From contig NEUZ01000010.1 of assembly GCA_002304435.1 (NCBI GenBank), positions 1 through 39,856 on the forward strand: a stretch of 39,856 bases of DNA. The letters are read 5' to 3'. The notes beneath the pieces are model-generated. The model was not told the origin of the DNA, made no database searches, and saw nothing but the letters and a program-made list of their open reading frames with translations. Every line of letters starts with the position of its first letter. Positions within the stretch are counted from its first letter, which is position 1. Positions 9,075 through 18,615 of the stretch are shown here, in pieces. This stretch comes from Opitutia bacterium Tous-C8FEB. GTDB lineage: Bacteria > Verrucomicrobiota > Verrucomicrobiia > Opitutales > Opitutaceae. The translations under genes and the position numbers were made by a program.

Positions 9075-10190
9075 ATGCACGAATCCGCCATCCTCAACCA
9101 CGCCGCGCGCGTCCTCGCCGGAGTCACCGGTGAACTCCCGGCCGACGCGGTCCTGCGCCGCCACCTCGCGGATTCCGGCCGACTGGGCGGCCGCGAGCGC
9201 CGGGAGATCAGTCGCGCCGTCTTCGCCGCCTTTCGTTGGCGCGAGTGGCTCAACCCCAGCGACTCCCTCCAACGCCAGACCGCAGCCGCCCTCGAGTTGC
9301 AGGCGCGGTTCAACGCGGACCCGCGAGCCATCAAGCCCGAGGCCCTCGCCGCCCGGGCGATCCCGGAGTGGCTACGGGAGGAGATGGACCTACCCGCGGA
9401 CTTCCTGCGCCAGCTGCAGCGCGAGCCCGTGCTCTGGCTCCGCGCCCGCCCGGGCACCTCAGTAACGCTCAGCCGCGAACTCGGCAATTGCCGTGCCTCC
9501 GACCGCGCGCCGGACGCGCTCCGCTACGGGGGCACCCAAGACCTCTTCCTCACTCCGGCCTTCCATCGTGGGGCCTTTGAGATCCAAGACCTCGCCTCCC
9601 AACTCGTCGGCCACGCCTGCGCGCCCCAGCCGGGCGAAACTTGGTGGGACGCTTGCGCCGGGGAGGGCGGCAAGCTCCTGCACCTCTCCGACCTGATGCG
9701 CAACAAAGGCCTACTCTGGGCGACGGACCGCAATCCGCGGCGGCTCGCGACCCTCCGCCGCCGCGCGGCCCGCGCGGGCGTTTTCAACTTCCGCCCCGGC
9801 ACTTGGGACGGCGGCGCGCGGCTGCCCATCAAGACGAAGTTCGATGGCGTGCTCCTCGACGCCCCCTGCAGCGGCGTCGGCACCTGGCAGCGCAACCCCC
9901 ACGCGCGCTGGACGACCGGCCCCGAGGACGTCGCCGAGCTGGCTGTCACCCAGCGCGCCTTGTTGGAGCACACTTTGCCCGCTGTTCGGCCGGGCGGGCG
10001 CCTCGTCTACGCCGTCTGTACCCTCACCCGGCGCGAAACAACCGAGCTGGCCTCCGCCTTTGGCGCGGCGCACCCCGAACTGGAACCCACGCCTCTCTTC
10101 GGCGTGCCCGACGGCCCGGCCAGCCTCACCCTGTGGCCGCAGGAACTCGAGGCGAACGGGATGTTCCTAGCCGCCTGGCGCCGGCGCTAA
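9075..10190 (+). CDS. rsmB: 16S rRNA (cytosine-5-)-methyltransferase, RsmB/NOL1-NOP2-Sun family
   Basis: A 371-residue SAM-dependent RNA m5C methyltransferase. Residues 1-75 look like the NusB-like RNA-binding domain. The catalytic domain has the SAM site DACAGEGGKLLHLSD, motif IV DAPCSGVGT with Cys265 and motif VI YAVCTLTRRET with Cys315. In this family the motif VI Cys attacks cytosine C6 and the motif IV Cys helps release the product. RsmB is the best guess, but the protein is shorter than E. coli RsmB (429 residues), so another RNA target of the same family is possible. It starts 21 bp after dnaE and is followed 7 bp later by a second methyltransferase. Confidence 0.8.
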   Translation: MHESAILNHAARVLAGVTGELPADAVLRRHLADSGRLGGRERREISRAVFAAFRWREWLNPSDSLQRQTAAALELQARFNADPRAIKPEALAARAIPEWLREEMDLPADFLRQLQREPVLWLRARPGTSVTLSRELGNCRASDRAPDALRYGGTQDLFLTPAFHRGAFEIQDLASQLVGHACAPQPGETWWDACAGEGGKLLHLSDLMRNKGLLWATDRNPRRLATLRRRAARAGVFNFRPGTWDGGARLPIKTKFDGVLLDAPCSGVGTWQRNPHARWTTGPEDVAELAVTQRALLEHTLPAVRPGGRLVYAVCTLTRRETTELASAFGAAHPELEPTPLFGVPDGPASLTLWPQELEANGMFLAAWRRR

Positions 10191-10197
10191 TTCCCAC

Positions 10198-10965
10198 GTG
10201 GCCCGGATCAGCGCCGACATCGTCCGCGCGGACTTCAATGACCTCCTCGCGGTGCTGCACTACACGCGCGCAGCCCACGGCCTCGGCCTCTGGGCCTCCG
10301 AACGGCTGCTGATCGAGCGTTTCTTCCCGGACCGAGAGGCGCCCCTGCTCGAAGCGGGATGCGGCGCTGGGAGGGTCACGCTCGGCCTTTGGGCGCTGGG
10401 TTACCGGCGACTGACCGCGTTCGATTTCGCGGCGGAACTCCTCGACCAGGCCCGCAGTCTGGCTGCCGAAAGAGGCGCAGAGGCGATCCGGTTCCTCGAG
10501 GCTGACGCCACAAAGCTTCTGCCCTCACTCTCCGCCGCCGGGGTGGCGCCCGCGGCCGGAGCCCTCTTTCCTTTTAACGGTCTGATGCAGATCCCCGGCC
10601 GGGAAAACCGCCGCCGCGCCCTCGCCGGGTTGCACGCCGCCTGCCTGCCCGGCGCAACCCTCCTTTTCACCAGCCACGACCGGGAAAGTTCGCGCACGGA
10701 ACGCGCGCTCTGGCGGCTGGAGGCGGAACGCTGGGCGCGTGGCGAACAGGACCCACGGCTCGTGGAGTTTGGCGACCGCTACTTCACGGACGAGAACGGC
10801 CGGACCTTTATGCACCTGCCAGACCGCACCGAGGTGCTGGCCGATCTGGCTGCGACCGGCTGGACGCACTGCTTTGACGCGGCGCGCCGCGACATCGCCC
10901 GCGAGACGAGCGCCGTGCGAGAGTTTTCCGACGAATGCCGCTTTTGGGCGGCGCGACGGGAGTAA
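10198..10965 (+). CDS. Class I SAM-dependent methyltransferase, substrate unknown
   Basis: A 255-residue soluble protein with the class I SAM-binding fold. Motif I is LEAGCGAGRVTLGLWALG (residues 51-68), followed by an acidic residue in LTAFDFAAELLDQARSLA, as expected for the ribose contact, and EADATKL for motif II. The rest gives no clue to the substrate. The GTG start lies 7 bp after the RsmB-like stop, so the two are probably co-transcribed and perhaps co-translated. It ends 15 bp before the convergent flavin reductase-like gene, with no clear terminator between. Confidence 0.75.
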   Translation: MARISADIVRADFNDLLAVLHYTRAAHGLGLWASERLLIERFFPDREAPLLEAGCGAGRVTLGLWALGYRRLTAFDFAAELLDQARSLAAERGAEAIRFLEADATKLLPSLSAAGVAPAAGALFPFNGLMQIPGRENRRRALAGLHAACLPGATLLFTSHDRESSRTERALWRLEAERWARGEQDPRLVEFGDRYFTDENGRTFMHLPDRTEVLADLAATGWTHCFDAARRDIARETSAVREFSDECRFWAARRE

Positions 10966-10980
10966 CCGCACGGCAGCGAC

Positions 10981-11598
10981 CTAGGGCGCGCCGTCGGGGC
11001 GACGAACGGTGAAGATTTCCCGCGTCCGCGCATAGGCCTCGCCACCGAGCCGGCCGATCAGGTCGAGTCGAGCCGGATCCGGCCGCCCGTCGGGCCCGAG
11101 CACGTCGTCGCGGACATGGGTGTGGACGATGCGGCCGAAGACTACCGTGGCCGCGCCGGGGCCCTCGCCGAAGGGAATCTCGCGCTCGACCACGCATTCG
11201 AAAGCGACAGGAGCGCTGGCGACCCGCGGCGGTCGCACCCGGGCTGCCGGCGTGGCGTCCACTCCGAAGCGGGCGAACTCGCTTTCCCCGTGTGGCAATG
11301 GCGCCGCGGTGGCGTTCATCACCTCCGCCTGCGCGAAAGGCACCAAGTGCACGATGAACTCAGGGACCTCGCGCACGTTGCGCAGGGTGTCCTTCGGGGT
11401 GCCATCCCGGGTGTTCGCGGCGACGAACATCAGCAACGGCGGCCGCGCGGAGATGGCTTGGAAATAAGAGAACGGGGCTAGGTTGGACTGGCCGTCCCGC
11501 GAGACTGTAGAGATCCAGGCGATCGGCCGCGGCAGAATCGTGGCGATCATCCACGCGTGGGCTTCGCGCGGCGGGAGGGCGGCGAGATCGAGTTCCAT
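10981..11598 (-). CDS. Flavin reductase-like FMN-binding split-barrel protein
   Basis: A 205-residue protein of the flavin reductase-like/FMN-binding split-barrel group. Typical features are PRPIAWISTVSRDGQSNLAPFSYFQAIS near residues 24-51 (the region that binds FMN), PPLLMFVAAN, the KDTLRNVREVPEFIVHLV block, and a late GRIVHTHV strand. Members reduce flavins or act on unknown small molecules; the true substrate here cannot be read from sequence. ATG 11598 is chosen as the start because residues upstream in the open frame are low-complexity; it follows the C/T tract CTCCGCCCTT. It diverges from the octaheme cytochrome gene across 103 bp. Confidence 0.75.
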   Translation of the reverse strand: MELDLAALPPREAHAWMIATILPRPIAWISTVSRDGQSNLAPFSYFQAISARPPLLMFVAANTRDGTPKDTLRNVREVPEFIVHLVPFAQAEVMNATAAPLPHGESEFARFGVDATPAARVRPPRVASAPVAFECVVEREIPFGEGPGAATVVFGRIVHTHVRDDVLGPDGRPDPARLDLIGRLGGEAYARTREIFTVRRPDGAP

Positions 11599-11701
11599 AA
11601 GGGCGGAGTTTGGCCGGTAAATTCCGAATGGCGAACCCAGAGCCTTACCCGCCGGGTTCGCTTGCTTCTCGCCGGGGCGCCGACTTTCCTCGCGCCTCGC
11701 C

Positions 11702-13951
11702 GTGGCCGACCGTCCCTTCAACGCCCGTCTTCGCGCCTGCCTTGCCCTGATCGGGGTAGCGGCGCTCGCGGGCCTTTTCGCCGGCGCCACCGGCGGCTGT
11801 GGCCAGCCGAAGCCCTCCGCCGCCTCCTCCTCCGCGGCCGCCGTCGCGACCATACCGGCGAAGTCCGCCGATTGTCGCGCCTGCCACGAGGACATCTACC
11901 GCGACTGGGCCGGCTCCCATCACGCGCTCGCGCACCGGGCCGTGGATGCGCCGGCAGACGCCACCGCGGTCGGCACCCCCCAGCGCTTCAACCTCCACGG
12001 CGTCGACTACGAGATCCGCTGGGAAGACGGCAAGCCCACCTTCACCGAGCGCCGGGGGAACGGTGATCCCGGATACACCTACGCGGCCGACTTCGTCATC
12101 GGCCACACTCCGTTGCTGCAGTACGTCGTGCCGGGGGAACGGGGCGCGTACCAAGCGGCGGAACTGGCGTGGGACCCGCAGCGCAAGGAATGGTTCAACG
12201 TCTTCGCCGATGAGCGCCGCCGACTTGGCGAGTGGGGGCACTGGCGGGGGCGAGGGATGAACTGGAACTCGATGTGCGCTCACTGCCATCTCACCGATTA
12301 CCGAAAGAACTACGACCTCACCACCGACACCTACCGCACGACCTTCCGCGAGCAGGGCGTAGGCTGCTACCAGTGCCACGGAGACCTCCCCGAGTCGCAT
12401 TTCCGACCGCGCCCCTCGCCTCCGGGCGGACGCGGACCAGGCGCCACCGCCGCCGAGCTCCAGCGAGCGCAGGAGACGTGCGCCCCGTGTCACGCGCGCA
12501 ACGAGCTCCTTACGGGACGCCTCGAGCCCGGCGGCTCCTACCACGACCACTACCGCCTCACCCTGCCGACGGAAGCGAACGTCTTTTACCCCGACGGCCA
12601 GGTGCGCGACGAGGACTTCAACTACACCTCGCTCCTCACCAGCCGGATGGGCGGCAAGGCGGGCGTCACCTGCCTCGACTGCCACGACGCCCACAGCGGG
12701 AAAACCATCCTGCCGGTGCAGGATAATTCTCTCTGCCTGCAATGCCACGGTCCCTCCCCGCGCGGCAATGCCCCAATCATCGACCCCATCGCCCACTCGC
12801 ATCACCTGCCCGGCAGCACCGGGGGCCGCTGCGTCGAGTGCCATATGCCGCGCACGACCTATATGCAGCGGGATCCGCGGCACGACCACGGCTTCACGAA
12901 GCCGGATCCACTGCTGACCAAGGAGTTGGGCATTCCGAATGCCTGCAACCGGTGCCACACTGACCGCTCGGTGGATTGGGCGATCGAGCACGCCGAGAAA
13001 TGGTACGGACCGAAACTCGAGAATCGTCAGCGGCAGCGCACCCGCGTCGTCGCCGCCGCGCAGGCCGGCCAGCCCGGCTCGCTGGACCGCCTGCTCGAGT
13101 TCATTGCGAACGAAGACGTGCCGGCCTGGCGCGCCACCCTCCTCCTGCTCACCCGCCCACAGGCGACGCGCGACGCACGCGTGCCCACGGTCGCGAAGGA
13201 ACACCTCACCCACGCCGACCCGATGGTCCGCTCCGCCGCGGTCCAAGTCCTCTCCGGGGTCCCGGGCCAGAACGACGTGCTGCGCCCAATGCTGAATGAT
13301 CCGGTCCGCCTCGTCCGCCTGGATGCCGCCTGGCCCCTCTCACCGGAGCTTCCCGCGGGCTCACGCATCCGGCAGGAACTCGACACCTACCTCGCGGCGA
13401 GCGCCGATCAGCCCGCCGGCCGGATGCGACTGGGCCAGGATTTCTTCAACCGCGGGCGCACCGCCGAGGCCGAGGCTTCGCTCCGGCAGGCAGTGGCTTG
13501 GGACCCCAACTCGCCCGGGCTCCACGACACGCTGGGCATCGTGCTCAACGAGCTCGGCCGCCCGGGCGAGGCGGCGGCCTCCCTCTGGCGGGCCGCGCAG
13601 CTCAATCCGACCGACGCCGACGCCGCCTTCAACGCCGCCCTCGCCTACGCCGGGGCGCGCCAGTTGCCGGACGCGGAGCTCGCCCTGCGCGAGGCCGTGC
13701 GCCGGAATCCGCGCTTCGACCGCGCCTGGTACAACCTCGGCCTGCTCCTGCACCAGACCGCCCGCAGCAACGAGGCGATCGCGGCCCTCGCGACCGCCGA
13801 GCAGCTCGCGCCCCGCGTCCCGGACTATCCCTACGCCCGCGCAACCATCCTCCGCCAGCAGGGCGATCGCGCCGGGGCCGCCGCGGCCGCGCGCCGCGTC
13901 CTCGAGCTCGATCCGCGGCACCCGCAGGCCCGCGCGCTCCTGTCACCTTAG
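11702..13951 (+). CDS. Secreted octaheme cytochrome c with HEAT-like and TPR repeats
   Basis: A 749-residue exported protein. An N-terminal hydrophobic helix ends near Cys33; the TGGC there is a poor lipobox, so soluble or lipid-anchored export are both possible. Eight CXXCH c-heme sites follow, with first Cys at 58, 192, 222, 260, 324, 345, 377 and 415. The 130-residue gap after heme 1 is rich in His that could serve as distal ligands. Residues about 450-560 look HEAT-like and 570-745 form TPR repeats, suggesting docking to a partner. It should carry electrons or reduce a substrate in the periplasm, but no known reductase active site is evident. Its stop overlaps the convergent SDR gene by 9 bp. 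Confidence 0.82.
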   Translation: MADRPFNARLRACLALIGVAALAGLFAGATGGCGQPKPSAASSSAAAVATIPAKSADCRACHEDIYRDWAGSHHALAHRAVDAPADATAVGTPQRFNLHGVDYEIRWEDGKPTFTERRGNGDPGYTYAADFVIGHTPLLQYVVPGERGAYQAAELAWDPQRKEWFNVFADERRRLGEWGHWRGRGMNWNSMCAHCHLTDYRKNYDLTTDTYRTTFREQGVGCYQCHGDLPESHFRPRPSPPGGRGPGATAAELQRAQETCAPCHARNELLTGRLEPGGSYHDHYRLTLPTEANVFYPDGQVRDEDFNYTSLLTSRMGGKAGVTCLDCHDAHSGKTILPVQDNSLCLQCHGPSPRGNAPIIDPIAHSHHLPGSTGGRCVECHMPRTTYMQRDPRHDHGFTKPDPLLTKELGIPNACNRCHTDRSVDWAIEHAEKWYGPKLENRQRQRTRVVAAAQAGQPGSLDRLLEFIANEDVPAWRATLLLLTRPQATRDARVPTVAKEHLTHADPMVRSAAVQVLSGVPGQNDVLRPMLNDPVRLVRLDAAWPLSPELPAGSRIRQELDTYLAASADQPAGRMRLGQDFFNRGRTAEAEASLRQAVAWDPNSPGLHDTLGIVLNELGRPGEAAASLWRAAQLNPTDADAAFNAALAYAGARQLPDAELALREAVRRNPRFDRAWYNLGLLLHQTARSNEAIAALATAEQLAPRVPDYPYARATILRQQGDRAGAAAAARRVLELDPRHPQARALLSP

Positions 13952-14716
13952 CAGGGTGACGCCCCCGTCGATGTCGTAGGCGGAGCCGGTAATGAAGGCC
14001 GCCTCCGGCGAGCAGAGGAACGCCACCAGCGCGGCCACCTCATCAGGTTGCCCCATCCGCCCGAGCGGCTGGGCCGCCGCGAGCCGCGCCAGTGTCGCCG
14101 CCTCCTCGCCCGGATAGTGCTTGGCCACGAACCCGTCGACGAACGGCGTGTGCACGCGCGCCGGACACACGCAATTGGCGCGGATGCCGCGGTCGACGTA
14201 GTCCCGCGCCACGGAAAGGGTCATCGCCAGCACCGCGCCCTTGGTCATCCCGTAGGCGAAGCGCTGCGGGAGGGCGATTTTCGAGACCACCGACGCGAGG
14301 TTGCAGATCACGCCGCCCCCGGCCTCGAGCAGGCGCGGGACCCCGAAGTGCAGGCCGTGGTAGACGCCCTTGACGTTCACCGCGTACAGGCGGTCGAGAT
14401 CCTCCGGCGCCGTGTTCAGCACGTCGCCCACGTGGCTGATGCCCGCGTTGTTCACCAGGACATCGAGCCGGGGCGGCGCGGCGAACGCCTCCGCCATCGC
14501 GGCAGTGTCCGTGACGTCGGCGGTGACGGTCTCCGCGCGCCCGCCGGACGCCCGGATCTCCTCCGCGACGGCGGAGGCGGCCTCGGGGCGCGATTCCAGG
14601 ATCCACGTCACCGCACCCTCGGCGGCGAGGCGGAGCGCGATGGCCCGGCCGATGCCGGACCCGCCTCCGGTCACGAGCGCGGTGCGCCCGGCGAAACGTT
14701 GCGGCCACGCGCTCAT
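13943..14716 (-). CDS. Short-chain dehydrogenase/reductase of the glucarate operon
   Basis: A 257-residue classical SDR. The NAD(P) site is TGGGSGIG (residues 16-23), NNAG is at 89-92, and the catalytic set Asn114, Ser142, Tyr155 and Lys159 (YGMTK) is intact. It ends with the usual [11 protein letters not shown] strand. Its start lies 2 bp after the glucarate dehydratase stop, so it is the last gene of the gar/gud operon. It could oxidise a sugar acid or uronate that feeds the pathway, or reduce a keto acid; which one is not shown. The open frame continues upstream inside the dehydratase gene, but the Rossmann fold begins at this ATG. Confidence 0.85.
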   Translation of the reverse strand: MSAWPQRFAGRTALVTGGGSGIGRAIALRLAAEGAVTWILESRPEAASAVAEEIRASGGRAETVTADVTDTAAMAEAFAAPPRLDVLVNNAGISHVGDVLNTAPEDLDRLYAVNVKGVYHGLHFGVPRLLEAGGGVICNLASVVSKIALPQRFAYGMTKGAVLAMTLSVARDYVDRGIRANCVCPARVHTPFVDGFVAKHYPGEEAATLARLAAAQPLGRMGQPDEVAALVAFLCSPEAAFITGSAYDIDGGVTLLR

Positions 14717-14718
14717 CG

Positions 14719-16005
14719 TCACCAGCGGGTGGCCTGGAAGGTCCAGCCCGGGACCTTCTTGCGCATCTCGACCTCGTCGTTGCGCTCGCGCAGCCCGCAG
14801 CGGAGGTAGGCGGAGTGCGCGCGGGCCAGCGCCTCGCGGTCGAGCCGGACGCCGAGGCCCGGCTCGCGCGGCAGGGTGACGCAGCCCTCCTCGATCGGCA
14901 GGCGGCCACCGACGATGATGTCCTCCCATTGCCACGGGTAATGCGTGTCGAGCGCATAGGAGAGGTTGGGCATCGCGGCCCCAAGATGGGTCATCGCCGC
15001 AAGCGAGATCCCCGCGTGGTTGTTGGAGTGCATCGACACCCCGCGGCCGAAGGTCCGGCAGTGCGCGGCCAGCTCCATCGACGCGCGCAACCCGCCCCAA
15101 TAATGGTGATCGGTGAGGATGATGTCCTCCGAGCCGGTCCGGACGCTGCCCGGCAGGTCATCGAAGGAGGTCGTGCACATATTGGTGGCCAGCGGAAGGC
15201 GCAGGGCACGACGCACCTCGGCCATCGCCTCCTGTCCGCGACACGGGTCCTCGAGGTATTCCAGGACGCCCCCGAGCTCGCGGCCCCAGCGGATGGAGGT
15301 CGGGACGGTCCAGAGCGCGTTCGGATCGAGCCGCAGCGGCACTTCCGCGCCGAAGCGGCGCCGGAGGGCCTGCATCGCCGCCACTTCCTGCGCGGGCTCG
15401 AAGACGCCGCCCTTGAGCTTGATGGAGGCGAACCCGAAGGCGCCGACCATCGCCTCGGCCTGCGCCACGATGCCGTCCGGATCGAGCGCCGCCCGCTGCC
15501 GGGCCGCGTCCCAACCCTTGGCCGCGGGATCGGTGCCAAACCCGAGCTCCCCGCCCGCGCCCTCGTACTTGTAGAAGAGGTAAGCCGAGTAGGGCACGCG
15601 CTCGCGCACCACGCCGCCGAGCAACTGGGCAACCGGCACCCCGTACGCCTGCCCCTGCAGGTCGAGGCAGGCCACATCGAGGGCGCTGAAGACCTGCACC
15701 CGGGTGCGACCGTCCCACGGCTTGTCCCCGCGGGCAGCGGAAGCCTCGGGCGCGCCGCGCTCCGCGAGACGCTGGCGGAGCGCCTGCCAGTTGCGCGGAT
15801 CGCTGCCGATGACGGCCTCGCGCACCGCGGCTAGCGCGGCGTCCACCGCGACGCTACCGGGCACTTCGGCCAGGCCGCTGAGTCCATCCGCGGTGCGCAG
15901 CTCGACGACGGTGCGCAGGCAGTAGGGGGCGTGCAGGCCGGCGGCATTGAGCAGCGGCGGATCCCCCAGCGCGATGGGGGTGATGTGCATCTCGGTGATA
16001 CGCAT
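14719..16005 (-). CDS. gudD: Glucarate dehydratase, enolase superfamily
   Basis: A 428-residue enolase-superfamily enzyme that dehydrates D-glucarate to 5-keto-4-deoxy-D-glucarate. The catalytic KxK is Lys196-Leu-Lys198 (SIKLKGG), metal ligands are Asp227 (RLDPNALW), Glu252 (EYLEDP) and Asn275 (ATNMC), and the His-Asp dyad is His330 ([16 protein letters not shown]) and Asp353. The MHSN-x-H-x-GISLA-x-MTH block is characteristic of GudD rather than mandelate racemase. It sits 7 bp after the aldolase and 2 bp before the SDR gene, which gives the pathway order. A galactarate/idarate preference is possible. Confidence 0.88.
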   Translation of the reverse strand: MRITEMHITPIALGDPPLLNAAGLHAPYCLRTVVELRTADGLSGLAEVPGSVAVDAALAAVREAVIGSDPRNWQALRQRLAERGAPEASAARGDKPWDGRTRVQVFSALDVACLDLQGQAYGVPVAQLLGGVVRERVPYSAYLFYKYEGAGGELGFGTDPAAKGWDAARQRAALDPDGIVAQAEAMVGAFGFASIKLKGGVFEPAQEVAAMQALRRRFGAEVPLRLDPNALWTVPTSIRWGRELGGVLEYLEDPCRGQEAMAEVRRALRLPLATNMCTTSFDDLPGSVRTGSEDIILTDHHYWGGLRASMELAAHCRTFGRGVSMHSNNHAGISLAAMTHLGAAMPNLSYALDTHYPWQWEDIIVGGRLPIEEGCVTLPREPGLGVRLDREALARAHSAYLRCGLRERNDEVEMRKKVPGWTFQATRW

Positions 16006-16012
16006 CGTCGGC

Positions 16013-16780
16013 TCAGTTGGCGCGGAGGCCGGCGAGGAACCCCAACAGGCCGGCGCGCGCGGCGCCGCCATCGCTGCCGAGGGCGGTGAAGGTGTAGCCC
16101 AGCTCCCGCACCTTGGGCACGAGGGCCGGCTGGTGCACCAGGATTCCCGCGGCCTTGCCGTGGCGGCGGGCCGCGGTGGCGACGCGGCGCAGGGCCGCGG
16201 TGAAATCCGGATGCTCCAGCTGATCGCGGATCCCCATATTGTAGGACAGGTCCGTGGGTCCCACGAAGAGCACGTCCGCGCCGTCGACGGCGGCGATATC
16301 CTCGGCGTTCGCGACCGCCTCGGGCGTCTCGATCTGGATGACGCCGAGCAGGCGCTCGTGGGCGTGGAGGTAGTAGTCCTCGAAATCACCGCCGAAGCCG
16401 GCCCCGCGGTTGAACTTCGCGACGCCCCGGGAGCCGTGGGGCGGGTAACGCATCGCGGAGACGGCCGCGCGCGCCTCGGCGGCCGTGTTCACATACGGCA
16501 CCATCACCCCGCTGGCCCCCGCGTCGAGCACCCGCTTGAAGCGGGCGGGCTCGTTCTGGGCGATGCGCACGACCGGAAACGCCGGCGTGGCGGCCGCGGC
16601 GTGCAGCTGGTGCAGGAGGAGGTCCTCGCCGCCCGGGCCGTGCTCGTGGTCGATGAGCAGCCAGTCGAAGCCCGCCAGGCCGGCGATCTCGACGGTCAGC
16701 GGGGATCCGAGGTTAAGGAATGTGCCGGTGAGCCACTCACCGGCGAGGGTGCGGCGGCGGAAGTCAGGCGAGAGTCTCAT
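16013..16780 (-). CDS. garL: 2-dehydro-3-deoxyglucarate aldolase, HpcH/HpaI family
   Basis: A 255-residue class II (metal-dependent) aldolase of the HpcH/HpaI family. It should split 5-keto-4-deoxy-D-glucarate to pyruvate and tartronate semialdehyde. The catalytic pieces are all present: His45 in LIDHEH, Arg72 in VVRI, and metal ligands Glu150 (VIQIET) and Asp176 (GPTDLS), nearly the same numbering as HpaI. The GVAKFNRGAGFG loop fits the GarL-like branch. Family members accept several keto acids, so the GarL call rests mainly on its place between the reductase (3 bp upstream) and glucarate dehydratase (7 bp downstream). Confidence 0.85.
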   Translation of the reverse strand: MRLSPDFRRRTLAGEWLTGTFLNLGSPLTVEIAGLAGFDWLLIDHEHGPGGEDLLLHQLHAAAATPAFPVVRIAQNEPARFKRVLDAGASGVMVPYVNTAAEARAAVSAMRYPPHGSRGVAKFNRGAGFGGDFEDYYLHAHERLLGVIQIETPEAVANAEDIAAVDGADVLFVGPTDLSYNMGIRDQLEHPDFTAALRRVATAARRHGKAAGILVHQPALVPKVRELGYTFTALGSDGGAARAGLLGFLAGLRAN

Positions 16781-16783
16781 CGT

Positions 16784-17659
16784 TCAGCGGGAGGTGTAGA
16801 GCTGGTAGAGGGCCTGGGTGCCGCACTCGTCGAGCCCGCGCGCGGCGACCTCGTCGTAGAGCCGCCGGGCGACGGCGAGCCCGGGCAGGTCGAGCTGGAG
16901 CTCCGCCGCGCTGTCGAGGGCGATGCGCATATCCTTGAGGATGTGCTTCACGTAGAAGCCGGGGGCGTAATTGCCGGCCAGGGCGCGCGGCGCGAGGTTA
17001 GTCAGCGCCCAGCTGCCCGCCGCGCCGCCGCTGATGCTGGCGTGGACCGCCGCCGGATCGAGCCCGGCTTTCCGGGCGTAGGCGAGCGCCTCCACCCACG
17101 CGACCATCCCCACCGCGACGGCAATCTGGTTCGCCATCTTGCAATACTGACCCGCGCCAGCCGCGCCGAGGCGGGCGATGTTCTTGCCCATCAGGTCGAA
17201 GAGCGGCCGCGCCCGCGCGAAGGCCTCCTCCTCGCCGCCAACCATAATGACGAGCCGCGCCTCGCGCGCGCCGAGGTCGCCGCCGGAGACCGGGGCATCG
17301 AGGGCGTCGAGCCCGCGCGCGGTGGCCGCCGACGCGATCCGCCGCGCGAGCACCGGGCTGGAAGTGGTCATATCGATCAGCAGCGCCCCCGGCCGCGCGC
17401 GTTCCACGATGCCGCCGGCGCCGAGGTAACTCGCCTCCACGTCAGAGGGGAAGCCGAGCATCGTGATCACCGCGTCCGCGGCGGCCGCCGCCGAACCCGC
17501 GGAGTCGTGCCAGGTCGCGCCGGCCGCAAGCAGCTCCGCCGCCTTGGCGGGGGTGCGGTTGTGGACGTGGAGCCGGTGGCCGGCGCGGAGGAGATGGCCG
17601 GCCATGCTGCGGCCCATCACACCGATGCCGATGAACGCGATCGAGAGCGGGGAGGACAT
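16784..17659 (-). CDS. garR: 2-hydroxy-3-oxopropionate (tartronate semialdehyde) reductase
   Basis: A 291-residue member of the beta-hydroxyacid dehydrogenase family. It has the Rossmann motif FIGIGVMG near residue 10, the substrate-binding DAPVSGGDLGAR block (121-132), and the catalytic Lys174 in GQYCKMANQ. In this operon it should reduce tartronate semialdehyde from the aldolase to D-glycerate with NAD(P)H. 3-hydroxyisobutyrate dehydrogenase is the alternative by sequence alone. It is the first gene of the operon and its ATG follows the all-pyrimidine tract CCCCTTCCTT. A divergent NIPSNAP gene starts 113 bp away. Confidence 0.86.
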   Translation of the reverse strand: MSSPLSIAFIGIGVMGRSMAGHLLRAGHRLHVHNRTPAKAAELLAAGATWHDSAGSAAAAADAVITMLGFPSDVEASYLGAGGIVERARPGALLIDMTTSSPVLARRIASAATARGLDALDAPVSGGDLGAREARLVIMVGGEEEAFARARPLFDLMGKNIARLGAAGAGQYCKMANQIAVAVGMVAWVEALAYARKAGLDPAAVHASISGGAAGSWALTNLAPRALAGNYAPGFYVKHILKDMRIALDSAAELQLDLPGLAVARRLYDEVAARGLDECGTQALYQLYTSR

Positions 17660-17772
17660 AAGGAAGGGGTGGAGAAGTGAAAAACGCCCCGGCGGCCCCG
17701 CGCGATGCAATTCTCCGCGCGCTCCGGGATTGCCAGCGCCTCGTCCGCACTCGACGCTCCGCCCACTCCCCT

Positions 17773-18615
17773 ATGCCCTCCTCCCGCCGCACCTTCCTGA
17801 CTTCCTCAATGGCCACCGCCGCCGCCCTTGCCGCCACGACCCGCCCCGCCCGCGCCGCCACGGCCGCCGGCCGCGAGTACTATGAGATCCGCTGCTACCA
17901 CCTGAAGGCCGACACGCGCCTGAAGGCCAGCGCGCCCCGCGCCCCCGTCGAGGCCTACCTCGCGAACGCCCTGCTGCCCGCGCTCTCCCGCCGCAACGTC
18001 GGCCCCGTCGGCGTCTTCACCGAGATCAAGGTCGACAAGCCCAAGGGCACCTCGGAGCCGGTCGCGGACAGCCCGCTCTGGGTCCTGATCCCGCACGCGA
18101 CCCTCGAGTCCTTCCACGCCGTGAGCGCGGACCTTGTCACCGACCCGCAGCTGCAGGCCGCGGGGGCCGCCTACCTCCAGGTGGAGAAGGCGAAGCCGGC
18201 CTTCGAGCGGATCGACACCTGGCTGCTCCGCGCGTTCGCCAGCATGCCCCGCCTCGAGGTGCCCGCCTTCTCGAAGGCCAAGGCGCCGGGCCGCGTCTTC
18301 GAGATGCGCGACTACGAGAGCCACAGCGAGCTGAAGGCCCTCAACAAGATGGCGATGTTCGACGAGGGTGAAACCCAGCTGATGCGCGACCTCGGGATGA
18401 GCCCGGTCTTCTTCGGCCAGGCGCTCGCCGGCCCAAACCTGCCGCACCTGCGTTACTTCACCTCCGGCCCGACCCTTGAGGCGCACCTCGCGGCGTGGAA
18501 GAAGTTCGGCCCCGATCCGCGCTGGGTGAAGATGAAGGATGACCCCCGCTGGGCCAACAATACCTCGCGCAACACCGCGCGCTTCCTAGTGCCGGCCGCC
18601 TGCTCTCAGCTCTGA
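17773..18615 (+). CDS. NIPSNAP-family protein with Tat signal peptide
   Basis: A 280-residue exported protein. The N-terminus carries a twin-arginine motif (SRRTFLTSS) and a hydrophobic stretch ending around ARAATA, so it is probably folded before export. The mature part holds two ferredoxin-like NIPSNAP repeats, the first starting at YYEIRCYHLK and the second at RVFEMRDYESHSE. The biochemical function of NIPSNAP domains in bacteria is not settled. It is divergent from the glucarate operon and may share its control region, though nothing else ties it to glucarate. The start at ATG 17773 gives a proper Tat signal. Its stop overlaps the convergent metalloprotease gene by 10 bp. Confidence 0.78.
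   Translation: MPSSRRTFLTSSMATAAALAATTRPARAATAAGREYYEIRCYHLKADTRLKASAPRAPVEAYLANALLPALSRRNVGPVGVFTEIKVDKPKGTSEPVADSPLWVLIPHATLESFHAVSADLVTDPQLQAAGAAYLQVEKAKPAFERIDTWLLRAFASMPRLEVPAFSKAKAPGRVFEMRDYESHSELKALNKMAMFDEGETQLMRDLGMSPVFFGQALAGPNLPHLRYFTSGPTLEAHLAAWKKFGPDPRWVKMKDDPRWANNTSRNTARFLVPAACSQL

Noticed and set aside
15947-17680. Long plus-strand open frame of 577 codons over the glucarate operon
   Set aside because: It is antisense to three well-supported enzymes and its translation is rich in Gly, Arg, Ala and Glu without any motif. High GC leaves few stops in the antisense frame.
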